Assembly (NCBI GenBank): GCA_025758045.1
Contig: CP107208.1
Location: 1,240,001-1,304,000 of the forward strand
Source: Oscillospiraceae bacterium
GTDB taxonomy: Bacteria > Bacillota > Clostridia > Oscillospirales > Ruminococcaceae
Reading direction: 5' to 3'
DNA: 64,000 nucleotides
This document shows positions 42,201 through 49,887 of the stretch, piece after piece. The number at the start of each line of letters is the position of its first letter. Within the stretch, counting starts at the first letter, position 1. The position numbers and the translations under genes are program-made. A model generated the notes under the pieces. It saw nothing but the letters and a program-made list of their open reading frames with translations, did no database searches and was not told the DNA's origin.

Positions 42201-42797
42201 GATCACGTCCTGGCTTCCGGCCACGATGTCAACGTTATGGTCTTCGACACCGAGATGTACTCCAACACCGGCGGACAGGCTTCCAAGGCCTCCAACATCG
42301 GTGAGGTCTGCCAGTTCGCTGCTGCCGGTAAGGAAATCAGCAAGAAGTCTCTGGCTGAGATCTGCATGACCTACGGCTACATCTATGTTGCTCAGATTGC
42401 TCTGGGCGCCAACATGGCTCAGGCTGTCAAGGTCATCGCTGAGGCCGAGGCTTATCCCGGCCCGTCTCTGATCATCGGCTACGCTCCCTGCGAGCTGCAC
42501 GGTGTTAAGGGCGGCATGACCAACTGCCAGAACGAGATGAAGAAGGCAGTTGCTGCTGGTTACTGGAACCTGTTCTCCTTCAACCCCGCTGCTAAGGCAG
42601 AGGGCAAGAATCCGTTCACCCTGACCTCCAAGGCTGGCGATATGTCCAAGTATCAGGAGTTCCTGGCTAACGAGACTCGTTACAGCCGTCTGGCACGCGC
42701 CTTCCCGGATCGTGCTAAGGAGCTGTTCGAGAAGAACCAGGAAGTTGCCGATGCTCGTTACACCCACCTGACCAAGCTGGTCGACCTGTACAAGTAA
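39258..42797 (+). CDS. nifJ: pyruvate:ferredoxin (flavodoxin) oxidoreductase
   Basis: 1179 residues, single-chain PFOR: oxidatively decarboxylates pyruvate to acetyl-CoA with reduction of ferredoxin, the central step of anaerobic sugar fermentation. Domain order: TPP-type pyrimidine-binding domain (from YPITPSSPMA), gamma/delta region, two ferredoxin-like clusters (CIQCNQCAFVC and CMGCGECVTVCP, residues ~695-770), and the C-terminal TPP domain with GDGWAYDIGYGGLDH. Codon use is extremely biased, as for the most highly expressed genes; this also makes a long antisense frame appear. Strong promoter and leader. Confidence 0.98.
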   Translation: MPRAKQSMDGNTAAAHVAYAFTDVAAIYPITPSSPMADTVDQWSAAGLKNIFGNQVKVVEMESEAGAAGAVHGSLGTGAITTTFTASQGLLLMIPNMYKIAAEQLPCVFDVSARTVATQSLNIFGDHSDVMAVRQTGFAMLAESNPQEVMDLSPVAHLSAIEGHVPFVNFFDGFRTSHEIQKIEKWDYADLKEMCNMEAVEEFRAKALNPEHPKMRGSHENGDVFFQHREACNPAYEALPAVVEKYMAKINEKLGTNYDLFNYYGAEDADRVIIAMGSICDVAEEVVDYLTAKGEKVGLVLVRLYRPWVSSALLKVLPKTVKKIAVLDRTKEPGSLGEPLYLDVATTLREAGMNDVVLTGGRYGLGSKDTPPSSVFAIYTELEKDAPKPRFTIGITDDVTNLSLPEVKPAPITSAPGTKECKFWGLGGDGTVGANKNSTKIIGDHTDKYIQAYFQYDSKKTGGVTISHLRFGDKPIRSPYYINQADFVACHNPAYIHMGMKMVQDVKPGGVFMINCQWTDEELDEHLNAADKKYIADNNIQLYTINAIDKAIEIGMGKRTNTILQSAFFKLADVMPIDDAVEYMKAAAKKSYGKKGDAVVQMNWKAIDAGLDAVHKVEVPASWSNPAADPAPKALKGPDALVKQIRDIMEPIARMDGDSLPVSAFEGNVNGEWEQGASAYEKRGTAVMVPEWDAEKCIQCNQCAFVCSHATIRPFCLTADEAANAPESTKLADTKPKASEYKFTMAVSPLDCMGCGECVTVCPTKAIEMKPQESQSAQQAAFDYCVENIRKKDNVPGVVSEVSVKGSQFNQPLLEFSGSCAGCAETSYARLITQLFGEKMFISNATGCSSIWGGTASISPYTTNKESGHGPAWINSLFEDNAEHGLGMQIGYETVRANLITKVEALKGKNADLDAAIDNFLATKNNTKANDAPAKALVAALEADGSAEAAEILKDKQYLAKKSFWIFGGDGWAYDIGYGGLDHVLASGHDVNVMVFDTEMYSNTGGQASKASNIGEVCQFAAAGKEISKKSLAEICMTYGYIYVAQIALGANMAQAVKVIAEAEAYPGPSLIIGYAPCELHGVKGGMTNCQNEMKKAVAAGYWNLFSFNPAAKAEGKNPFTLTSKAGDMSKYQEFLANETRYSRLARAFPDRAKELFEKNQEVADARYTHLTKLVDLYK

Positions 42798-42823
42798 TCT
42801 TGTATAGGCACCGCTTAACGGCA

Positions 42824-42866
42824 TAAAAAAGTTCCCACCTGCGCTGAGCAGGTGGGAACTTTTTGT
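42824..42866 (+). terminator. nifJ terminator
   Basis: AAAAAGTTCCCACCT pairs with AGGTGGGAACTTTTT around CTGCGCTG; strong T run. Confidence 0.93.
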
Positions 42867-42887
42867 TGTGATGGGGTGAAGTTTCCC

Positions 42888-42911
42888 GTTCTTTCTTTAC
42901 AAAGAAAGAAC
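42888..42911. repeat. palindromic repeat R8
   Basis: GTTCTTTCTTT-AC-AAAGAAAGAAC followed by CAAAAAAATTATAA. Confidence 0.85.
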
Positions 42912-42931
42912 CAAAAAAATTATAAACAAAA

Positions 42932-42968
42932 GTGGGAGGTATGGCCGTAGGCCATGCCTCCCATTTTT
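42932..42968. terminator. hairpin terminator between R8 and R9
   Basis: GGGAGGTATGGCC pairs perfectly with GGCCATGCCTCCC, followed by TTTTTAA. Confidence 0.8.
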
Positions 42969-42985
42969 AATTAAAAATTCTTTTG

Positions 42986-43009
42986 GTCCTTTTCTTATAA
43001 GAAAAGGAC
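42986..43009. repeat. palindromic repeat R9
   Basis: GTCCTTTTCTTATAAGAAAAGGAC, perfect 24-bp palindrome preceded by TTAAAAATTCTTTTG, inverted relative to R8 and just downstream of the uppP stop. Confidence 0.85.
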
Positions 43010-43025
43010 AGAGAACCTCATCCCA

Positions 43026-43886
43026 TTATGCCAGCACAAAAGTCTGCAGTGCCCAAATTCCCAGGACAACGATGCCCAAGGCGATGCGGTACCAGCCGAA
43101 GGCGGTAAAAGTATGCTTCTTCACGTAGTTCATCAAGAAGCGAATGGCCAGCATGGAGACCACGAAAGCCACAATGCAGCCTACCAGCAGGGCCGAAATC
43201 TCGGCCAGGGTGAACACGCCGCCCTTGGCCAGGAACTTGACAAGCTTGAGGCCCGAAGCACCTGCCATAACGGGAATAGCCAGGAAGAAGGTGAACTGGG
43301 AAGCAGCCGGGCGGCTCATACCGCAAAGCAGACCGCCAATGATGGTGGAACCGCTGCGGGAAGTGCCTGGAATCAGAGCCAGAACCTGCCAGGCACCCAC
43401 GATGAGGGCCTGCTTGTAGGTGATGCGGCTCAGCTTGGTAGTGGTGGGCACGCGGGGGCGGCGCTCAATGAGGATAAACGCGATACCGTAGATGATGAGC
43501 ATCAGGGCCACGGTAATGCTGTTATACAGATGAGCATCCAGCCAATCATCCAGCAGCAGGCCCAAAACCGCAGCCGGGACGCAGGCTACAATGATCTTGC
43601 ACCACAGACGCACCACTGGCCAGCGGAAATGCCGGGAAAAACCGGAATCCCGGCCATTGTCGGCGCAGAACGGCCACAGCTTTTTGAAATAGAGAACGAC
43701 GACCGCCAGAATCGCGCCCAGCTGGATGACCACGCGGAACATCTCCATAAACTCGGCGCTGAAACTGAATTTAAGAACCTGCTCCGCTAGGATCATGTGG
43801 CCGGTACTGGAAATCGGCAGCCATTCGGTAACGCCCTCGATGATGCCATACGCCACCGAGCGCAGAAGATTTAGGAAAAATTCCAT
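43026..43886 (-). CDS. uppP: undecaprenyl-diphosphate phosphatase
   Basis: 286-residue polytopic membrane protein, BacA family. The diagnostic EGVTEWLPISSTGH near residue 18 and the second motif PGTSRSGST (~residue 170) are intact. It recycles undecaprenyl diphosphate to the phosphate carrier used in peptidoglycan assembly and gives bacitracin tolerance. GGAGG precedes the ATG at 43886. Divergent from the HAD phosphatase gene. Confidence 0.96.
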   Translation of the reverse strand: MEFFLNLLRSVAYGIIEGVTEWLPISSTGHMILAEQVLKFSFSAEFMEMFRVVIQLGAILAVVVLYFKKLWPFCADNGRDSGFSRHFRWPVVRLWCKIIVACVPAAVLGLLLDDWLDAHLYNSITVALMLIIYGIAFILIERRPRVPTTTKLSRITYKQALIVGAWQVLALIPGTSRSGSTIIGGLLCGMSRPAASQFTFFLAIPVMAGASGLKLVKFLAKGGVFTLAEISALLVGCIVAFVVSMLAIRFLMNYVKKHTFTAFGWYRIALGIVVLGIWALQTFVLA

Positions 43887-44004
43887 TGGGGTAAAACCTC
43901 CTTTATAATAAGTATATCATACCATAAAATGTCGAAAGTGACACAGCTTTTCGAGAATTTTACAAGGAATTTCCGGGTTTGAGGGTAAATTGGACAAATT
44001 CGCC

Positions 44005-44033
44005 TTGCTGTTTTTGGCAAATACAACTATAAT
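44005..44033 (+). promoter_or_regulatory. promoter of the HAD phosphatase gene
   Basis: TTGCTG (44005-44010) and TATAAT (44028-44033), 17-nt spacer. Confidence 0.75.
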
Positions 44034-44066
44034 AAGAAAGAACATGAGAATTTTGAGGTGAATGGA

Positions 44067-44726
44067 ATGTTTAAAACCGTACTGTTTGACCTGGACGGCA
44101 CCTTGCTGAATACCATCGACGACCTGGCTGATTCCGCCAACCGCGTGTGCAAAGCCCACGGCTGGCCGGAACATGACACCGCACAATATAAATACTTCGT
44201 CGGTAACGGCATCCCCAAACTGGTGGAGCGGTTCAGCCCCGAGGATCAGCGCGACCCAGAAACGCTGCAAAAAACGCTGGCCGAATTTGATACAGTATAT
44301 GGCGCCCACATGCACGACAAAACCGCCCCGTACCCCGGTATGCCGGAATTGTTGGCGAAATTGCAAAAAAACGGCGTAAAGATGGCAGTTTTCTCAAATA
44401 AAGCCGATGAATTCGCCCGCGCCGTGGTGGCACGGTACTTCGACAGCAGCCTGTTTGAGATCGTGCGCGGCGCACTGCCCGATGTGCCCACCAAACCCGC
44501 ACCCCAGGGCACCTGCGCCCTGATGAAAAAACTGGGTGTGACGGCCGAGAGCGGGGAAGTGCTCTACGTCGGCGACAGCAACGTGGATGTGGCAACGGCC
44601 CATAACGCCGGGCTGCCCTGCTGCGGCGTGCTATGGGGCTTCCGCACTCAAGAGGAATTGCAGCAGGCCGGGGCCGAGTACCTGGCCGCGACCATGCAAG
44701 ACTTGGAAAAGGTGATTTTGCAGTAA
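44067..44726 (+). CDS. HAD-IA phosphatase, phosphoglycolate phosphatase-like
   Basis: 219 residues. HAD motif I FDLDGTLLNT at the very start, motif II FSNK (~residue 110), and motif III/IV GDSNVDVATA near residue 170, with a helical cap of subclass I between. Resembles Gph, which removes phosphate from 2-phosphoglycolate arising in DNA repair, but HAD specificity is hard to assign. The start is ATG 44067, seven bases after GAGGTG; a GTG at 44058 lies in the ribosome site. It is followed 58 bases later by an aminotransferase. Confidence 0.85.
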   Translation: MFKTVLFDLDGTLLNTIDDLADSANRVCKAHGWPEHDTAQYKYFVGNGIPKLVERFSPEDQRDPETLQKTLAEFDTVYGAHMHDKTAPYPGMPELLAKLQKNGVKMAVFSNKADEFARAVVARYFDSSLFEIVRGALPDVPTKPAPQGTCALMKKLGVTAESGEVLYVGDSNVDVATAHNAGLPCCGVLWGFRTQEELQQAGAEYLAATMQDLEKVILQ

Positions 44727-44784
44727 AAATCAAAAAAACGGGATTCGCAGGAAGAACGGATTTTCGCAAGGGAGTGTTGTTATT

Positions 44785-45987
44785 ATGATCGCACAGCATT
44801 ATAAAGACATGCTGGGGGCAAAATCGGTCATCCGCCAGATCTCGGAGTGGAGCACCGCCCGTGGCGCCGAGATCGGATACGAGAATGTGTTCGATTATTC
44901 GCTGGGCAACCCCTCGGTGCCCGCACCGCAAAAATTTACCGATGTCTGCCTGGATCTGCTGGAGCATGTGGACCCGGTCACGCTGCACGGCTACACGCCC
45001 ACGCTGACCCTGCCCGACGTGCGCGCTAAGGTGGCCGAAAGCCTGAACCGCCGCTTTGGCATGGACTACACCGGCGACCATATCTTTATGACCACCGGCG
45101 CAGCCGGCGCGCTGGCCCATGCGGTGCGCTGCATTGCTGTGCCGGGGCAGAACATCGTCACTTTTGCGCCGTTCTTCCCGGAGTATAAGCCCTATGTGGA
45201 GGGTGCAGGCCTGACCCTGCGCGTGGCCCCGCCCCGCTGCGAGGATTTCCAGGTCAACTTTGACGTGCTGGACAGCCTGGTGGACGAGAACACCGCCGCC
45301 ATACTCATCAACTCGCCCAATAACCCCAGCGGCACGGCCTACAGCGCCGAGACGCTGACTAAGCTGGCTGCTTACCTGAAGAAAAAGAGCGCCGAGTATG
45401 GGCACCATATCTTCCTGATCTCGGATGAGCCCTACCGCGAAATCGCCTTTGGCGGCAAGACCATCCCGTACCCCGCTAAATTCTACGATGATACGCTTAC
45501 CTGCTACTCCTTCTCCAAGAGTCTGAGTGTGCCGGGCGAGCGTATCGGCTATGTGGCGGCCAACCCCCGCTGCGAGGATGCCGCCTACATCGTGCCGATG
45601 TGCGGCCAGATCTCCCGCGGCACCGGCCATAACTGCCCGTCGGGCCTGTTCCAGCGCGCCGTGGCCGAATGTCTGGAGGAGACCAGCGACCTGTCTGTCT
45701 ACGAGACGAACATGGAGCTGATCTACGATGAGCTGAAAGCCCTGGGATTTACGGTCTGCAAGCCGGACGGCACCTTTTACATCTTCCCGAAAGCGCTGGA
45801 GAAGGACGCCAAAGTCTTCTGCCAGAAAGCCATGAAATATGACCTGGCGTTGGTACCGGGCGACAGCTTCGGCTGCCCGGGCTACTTCCGCATGGCCTAC
45901 TGCATCGAGACCGAAAAGGTCCGCCGCAGCTTTGTGGCCTTTGAAAAATTCGTAAGCACCGAGTACGGTGTAACAAAGCAACATTAA
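44785..45987 (+). CDS. PLP-dependent aminotransferase (class I/II)
   Basis: 400 residues, aspartate-aminotransferase fold. NSPNNPSGT in the PLP-ring region and SFSKSLSVPGERIGY with the Schiff-base lysine (~residue 243) are canonical. N-terminal ~40 residues contain the substrate-loop segment DYSLGNPSVP. Substrate not identifiable; aspartate, aromatic or cystathionine-lyase-like activities are possible. The gene is nine bases from the L,D-transpeptidase, so both are probably transcribed with the HAD gene. Confidence 0.85.
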   Translation: MIAQHYKDMLGAKSVIRQISEWSTARGAEIGYENVFDYSLGNPSVPAPQKFTDVCLDLLEHVDPVTLHGYTPTLTLPDVRAKVAESLNRRFGMDYTGDHIFMTTGAAGALAHAVRCIAVPGQNIVTFAPFFPEYKPYVEGAGLTLRVAPPRCEDFQVNFDVLDSLVDENTAAILINSPNNPSGTAYSAETLTKLAAYLKKKSAEYGHHIFLISDEPYREIAFGGKTIPYPAKFYDDTLTCYSFSKSLSVPGERIGYVAANPRCEDAAYIVPMCGQISRGTGHNCPSGLFQRAVAECLEETSDLSVYETNMELIYDELKALGFTVCKPDGTFYIFPKALEKDAKVFCQKAMKYDLALVPGDSFGCPGYFRMAYCIETEKVRRSFVAFEKFVSTEYGVTKQH

Positions 45988-45996
45988 GGAGAAACT

Positions 45997-46965
45997 ATGA
46001 CGATTGTGCGCCGTATTTTGCCGGTACTGCTGGCGGCTGTGCTGCTTTCTGCCTGCGGAGAAACTAAGGATGTGCTCCCGGAAATCGAGCAGGAAGTTAA
46101 GCAGGAAGTGGAGACCGTGCTGGAGGAAGTAGAACCCACGCCGGAACCCACCCAGACGCCCGAGGAGGCCAAGACCATGGCATCGACGGCCAGCAACGCC
46201 ACCAAGGATGCCCCGCAGGTCACCGACCCTTCCACCTGGAACGACGCCGGCAAAACCATCATGGAGGAGCTGGAAAAGCAGTATGCCCCCTACGGCATGA
46301 CCCTGCAGGCAAAAGAGGGCACACCGTACTTCCTGGCCGTGAACCGCGATGCCAACGTGGTGACGGTCTACACTGCCGACGAGGACGGCCGCTACACGGT
46401 GCCCTTTATGGCCATGGTGTGCAGCGGCGGCGTGGACACCCCGCTGGGCTACTATGCCACGCCGGTGGATTACGATTGGCGGCTGCTGATGGGCCCCAGC
46501 TACGGGCAGTACGCCACACGTATTTTTGACTCCTACCTGTTCCACAGCGTGCCCTACTATAGCCAGCACAAGGACGACATCGAGTACGATGAGTACAACC
46601 TGCTGGGTACCTCGGCTAGCCTGGGCTGCATCCGGCTGGAAGTGGTGGATGTCAAGTGGATCTACGATAATTGCCCACTGGGCACGCCGGTGCTGATCTA
46701 CGCCGACGCCGAGAACCCCGGCCCCATGGGCAAGCCCGGCACCATCTACACCGACCCCGCCGATACCGAGAAGCGTGGCTGGGACCCCACCGACCCTGAC
46801 CCGGCCAACCCATGGGATGATGCCTTTGAGACCGGCACCACCATCCGCAGCCAGGCGGCCTGGGACCAGTGGGAGGAGCAGCACGAAAGCTGGCAATCCA
46901 GCCTGACCCCCACCGACCTGCAGGGCTGGAGCACTGATTCCAGCGTTGTGGGCACCCGCGGTTAA
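45997..46965 (+). CDS. lipoprotein L,D-transpeptidase (YkuD domain)
   Basis: 322 residues. Signal and lipobox LLSAC anchor it outside the membrane; a Glu/Pro/Thr-rich linker (~25-60) follows; the YkuD catalytic domain (~105-245) has HSVPYY with the conserved His and LGTSASLGCIRLEVVD with the nucleophilic Cys. Predicted to make 3-3 peptidoglycan cross-links or attach proteins to the wall. The Asp/Pro-rich C-terminal tail (~245-322) has no known domain. Overlaps no neighbour; ends at a hairpin terminator shared with the convergent gene. Confidence 0.88.
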   Translation: MTIVRRILPVLLAAVLLSACGETKDVLPEIEQEVKQEVETVLEEVEPTPEPTQTPEEAKTMASTASNATKDAPQVTDPSTWNDAGKTIMEELEKQYAPYGMTLQAKEGTPYFLAVNRDANVVTVYTADEDGRYTVPFMAMVCSGGVDTPLGYYATPVDYDWRLLMGPSYGQYATRIFDSYLFHSVPYYSQHKDDIEYDEYNLLGTSASLGCIRLEVVDVKWIYDNCPLGTPVLIYADAENPGPMGKPGTIYTDPADTEKRGWDPTDPDPANPWDDAFETGTTIRSQAAWDQWEEQHESWQSSLTPTDLQGWSTDSSVVGTRG

Positions 46966-46987
46966 ACCCTTACGCAAACATGAACAA

Positions 46988-47022
46988 AAGAGCCTGTCCT
47001 TTTCAATAAGGACAGGCTCTTA
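46988..47022. terminator. bidirectional terminator
   Basis: AAGAGCCTGTCCT / AGGACAGGCTCTT with T/A tracts on both sides, between convergent genes. Confidence 0.85.
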
Positions 47023-47047
47023 TCATTTGCTGCGGGAAGTGTAAAGG

Positions 47048-47287
47048 TCACAGGTCAGCATTTTCTTCTGCGTCATGAACAAAGCGCCAAAGCTCGCCGA
47101 TCGTGAAATCAACGCTCAAATCACTTTCATCGATTTCGGTGCCCACGGCTTCGCCCAGCCCCCAGGCCAACTCGACCATATCCTCATGGTCGGCGCCCAA
47201 ATCGGCCAGCGTTACACCGCGTTCCAGCTCGGATGTGTCGCAGCTGAACTGCTCTGCCAGCAGTTCCTGCAAGTCTTCAAAAGTCAC
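47048..47287 (-). CDS. acyl-carrier-protein-like protein lacking the serine
   Basis: 79 residues, the length of acyl carrier protein and with its helix pattern (TFEDLQELLAEQF...LADLGADHEDMVELAWGLGE...ELWRFV). In true ACP the helix II start reads DSL, where Ser carries phosphopantetheine; here the equivalent is D-H-E, so no prosthetic group can be attached. It may be a structural or regulatory ACP mimic, or a degenerate carrier. The start is GTG 47287, about ten bases after GAGGGGG; a longer frame is possible but unsupported. It lies just downstream of ftsH on the same strand. Confidence 0.65.
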   Translation of the reverse strand: MTFEDLQELLAEQFSCDTSELERGVTLADLGADHEDMVELAWGLGEAVGTEIDESDLSVDFTIGELWRFVHDAEENADL

Positions 47288-47381
47288 TCTTGTATTGCCC
47301 CCTCTCACTGGCAGGTTTTCTTTAATGATACAGGGCAGGACGGCGTTCGTCAAGCAAAAATTGAACAAAAACCATCCAAAT

Positions 47382-49265
47382 TTATAGGCTGTTGTTTGTA
47401 GAATCTGCCGGTGTGGCGGCGGGCAATTGCGGCTGTGCGTTCAAAATCCGCATAAACTCCTCGCCGGAGATGGTCTCTTTTTCGTACAGGTACTGGGCAA
47501 TCTCGTCCAGCTTGCGGCGGTTGTCGGCCAGCAGTTTGTAGGCCTTCTTGTGCTGCTCCTGCACGATCTCCACCACCTTGGCGTCCACGCGGCTGGCGGT
47601 CTGCTCGCTGCAGGCCAGGCTGGCGTCGCCGCCCAGATAGGCGTTGTTCACGGTCTCCAGGGCCACCATGTCAAAGTCCTCGGTCATGCCGTAGCGGGTG
47701 ATCAGGGCACGGGCCATCTTGGTGGCCTGCTCAATATCGTTGGAGGCACCAGTGGTGATGGAGTGGAAGATCAGCTCTTCGGCCGCGCGGCCGCCGGTGA
47801 AGGTGGCAATCTTATTCAATATCTCTTCCTTGGTCATCAGGGTGTGGTCGCCGTCCTCCACCTGCATGGTGAAGCCCAGCGCACCCGACGTGCGGGGCAC
47901 GATGGTGATCTTCTGTACCGGCGCACTGTGGGATTGCAGCGCCGCCACCAGCGCGTGGCCGACCTCGTGGTACGCCACGATGCACTTTTCCTTGTCGTTC
48001 AGGATCTTGTTCTTCTTCTGCGCACCGGCCAGGATGGTGTCCACGGCCTCCTGCAGGTCGTACTGGGTCACGGCCTTGCGGTGGTGGCGTACGGCGCACA
48101 GCGCGGCTTCGTTGATGATGTTGGCCAACTCAGCGCCGGAAGCACCGGGGGTCATGCGGGCCACAACGGGAAAGTCGCAGTCGGGACCAATCTTGACCTT
48201 TTTGGCGTGCAGGCGCAGGATGCTCTCGCGGCCTTTCAGGTCAGGCAGCTCCACGGGTACGCGGCGGTCAAAACGGCCGGGGCGGGTCAGGGCCGGGTCC
48301 AGGGATTCCGGCCGGTTGGTGGCGGCCAGAATCACAACGCCCTTGGTGGCGTCGAAGCCGTCCATCTCGGTCAGCAGCTGGTTCAGGGTCTGCTCGCGCT
48401 CGTCGTTGCCGCCCAGGCCGCTGGCACCATCACGCTTTTTGCCGATGGTATCAATCTCATCGATAAACACGATGCAGGGCGCTTTTTCGCCCGCCTGTTT
48501 GAACAGGTCACGCACCTTGGAGGCACCCATGCCCACGAACATCTCCACAAACTCACTGCCGGCGATGGAGAAGAAGGGCACGCCGGCCTCGCCAGCCACA
48601 GCGCGGGCCAGCAGCGTTTTGCCGGTACCCGGAGGGCCTACCAGCAGCACGCCCTTGGGCATTTTGGCGCCGATGTCCTCGTACTTTTGGGGGTTGTTTA
48701 AAAAGTCGACGATTTCCTGCAGGCTCTCCTTGGCTTCGTCCTCACCGGCCACGTCGTTGAACTTGATGCCGGTCTTGTCGTCCACCACGTACTGTTTGGC
48801 GCCGGACTTGCCACCGCCGAATAGCATCGAGTTAGCGCCGCCCATGCTCTGCATTTTTTTGCCGATGTAGCGGTTCAGCCACCAGAACAGCAGGATCATC
48901 GGAAGCAGCGAGATGGCCAGGTTCAGCAGGCTGTCCCAGATGGTAGGACTTTGGTAGACAGTGCCAAACTCGACCCCTGCATCCTCCAGCCGGGTGACCA
49001 GGTTGTTATCCTGGGCGATGGCGTTGGTCTTGTAGGAGTTATTCTCGTTATCCACAAAGTAGATCTGCTGATCTTCAATCTGGACGGTGGAAAGCTGCTT
49101 GTTCTCCAGCATCTGCAGGAAGGTGCTGTAGTTCACGCTTTTGACTTTGGCCTGCATCATGGCTGGGAACAGGAACAGGTTGCAGGCAAACAAAATCGCG
49201 ATAATAACGGCATAACCAATCCAAAGTTTCTTTTTAGGGTCCTTTGGAGGTGTGGTCTCTTTCAT
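47382..49265 (-). CDS. ftsH: ATP-dependent zinc metalloprotease FtsH
   Basis: 627 residues. Two N-terminal membrane helices flank a short extracytoplasmic FtsH_ext domain (~40-105); the AAA+ module has GPPGTGKT (~residue 205), FIDEIDTIG and the SRH arginines; the M41 peptidase carries HEVGH (~residue 430). It degrades membrane and regulatory proteins. GGAGGAACCCCT precedes the ATG at 49265. Divergent from a small winged-helix regulator across the DnaA-box cluster. Confidence 0.97.
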   Translation of the reverse strand: MKETTPPKDPKKKLWIGYAVIIAILFACNLFLFPAMMQAKVKSVNYSTFLQMLENKQLSTVQIEDQQIYFVDNENNSYKTNAIAQDNNLVTRLEDAGVEFGTVYQSPTIWDSLLNLAISLLPMILLFWWLNRYIGKKMQSMGGANSMLFGGGKSGAKQYVVDDKTGIKFNDVAGEDEAKESLQEIVDFLNNPQKYEDIGAKMPKGVLLVGPPGTGKTLLARAVAGEAGVPFFSIAGSEFVEMFVGMGASKVRDLFKQAGEKAPCIVFIDEIDTIGKKRDGASGLGGNDEREQTLNQLLTEMDGFDATKGVVILAATNRPESLDPALTRPGRFDRRVPVELPDLKGRESILRLHAKKVKIGPDCDFPVVARMTPGASGAELANIINEAALCAVRHHRKAVTQYDLQEAVDTILAGAQKKNKILNDKEKCIVAYHEVGHALVAALQSHSAPVQKITIVPRTSGALGFTMQVEDGDHTLMTKEEILNKIATFTGGRAAEELIFHSITTGASNDIEQATKMARALITRYGMTEDFDMVALETVNNAYLGGDASLACSEQTASRVDAKVVEIVQEQHKKAYKLLADNRRKLDEIAQYLYEKETISGEEFMRILNAQPQLPAATPADSTNNSL

Positions 49266-49887
49266 AGGGGTTCCTCCTTTTCTTGTACATTCTATAGCAT
49301 GGACTAAAATTTTGAACGGTGTATGAATGGACTTTGAAATATTAGCAAAAAGTGCAAAAATCCCTTTGTTTTGCGGAAAATGAGCCATTAGACAGATGGT
49401 GAAAATCTGTTACAATTTATTTACAACTATGAGTTTTAAACAGTTTCGACCGGGTTTTCAACAAGAATCCATTCTTTTACACATTGGAAATGTGGAAAAC
49501 TATGTTGAAAATGTTGAAAACACGGTTGAATCCCGTGGAAACAACAAAAAACTGTTGGTACAACGAACCTTTTATTCCGTGGAAAACTTTGCAAAACTCG
49601 CCGCAACGCTCGGAATCAGCAGGGGAAAAGTCCATCATCTTTGTGGAAAACCTGGTAGTGATTTCTACAGGAAAAAGGTGTAATTTTTGCCATTGTACGA
49701 TATAACGTAAAACATAAGTTTTCAACACGGTTGGGGAAAACTATGTTGAAAAGTGTAGGAAACCCGGGGGAAAAGTCCCAAATAATCAACAAATAGCTGG
49801 GGAAAATAAAAAAATGGCCGGAATTGTAACAAATCCGAAACATCTGTCGTTATTATATATAGTAAATAACAACGAAAGGAAACAGCC
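49266..49887. other. DnaA-box-like cluster, ~620-bp intergenic region
   Basis: Nine or ten 9-mers matching TTTTCCACA or TTTTCAACA on either strand within 300 bp: 49455-49463, 49491-49499, 49503-49511, 49512-49520, 49534-49542, 49578-49586, 49642-49650, 49719-49727, 49732-49740 and 49744-49752. Two are the exact origin box (TGTGGAAAA). A small frame (49396-49683) crosses it but looks like chance. See findings. Confidence 0.6.

Noticed and set aside
39141..42824. 1227-residue frame antisense to nifJ
   Set aside because: It mirrors the very strong codon bias of nifJ; it has no ribosome site or family motifs, while the sense frame is a complete PFOR.
44233..46977. 914-residue frame antisense to the HAD, aminotransferase and transpeptidase genes
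   Set aside because: Crosses three real genes and the spaces between them with low-complexity His/Gln/Ala composition.
49396..49683. 95-residue plus-strand frame across the DnaA-box cluster
   Set aside because: Composition reflects repeated GTGGAAAA/GTTGAAAA motifs; no ribosome site and no recognisable domain.
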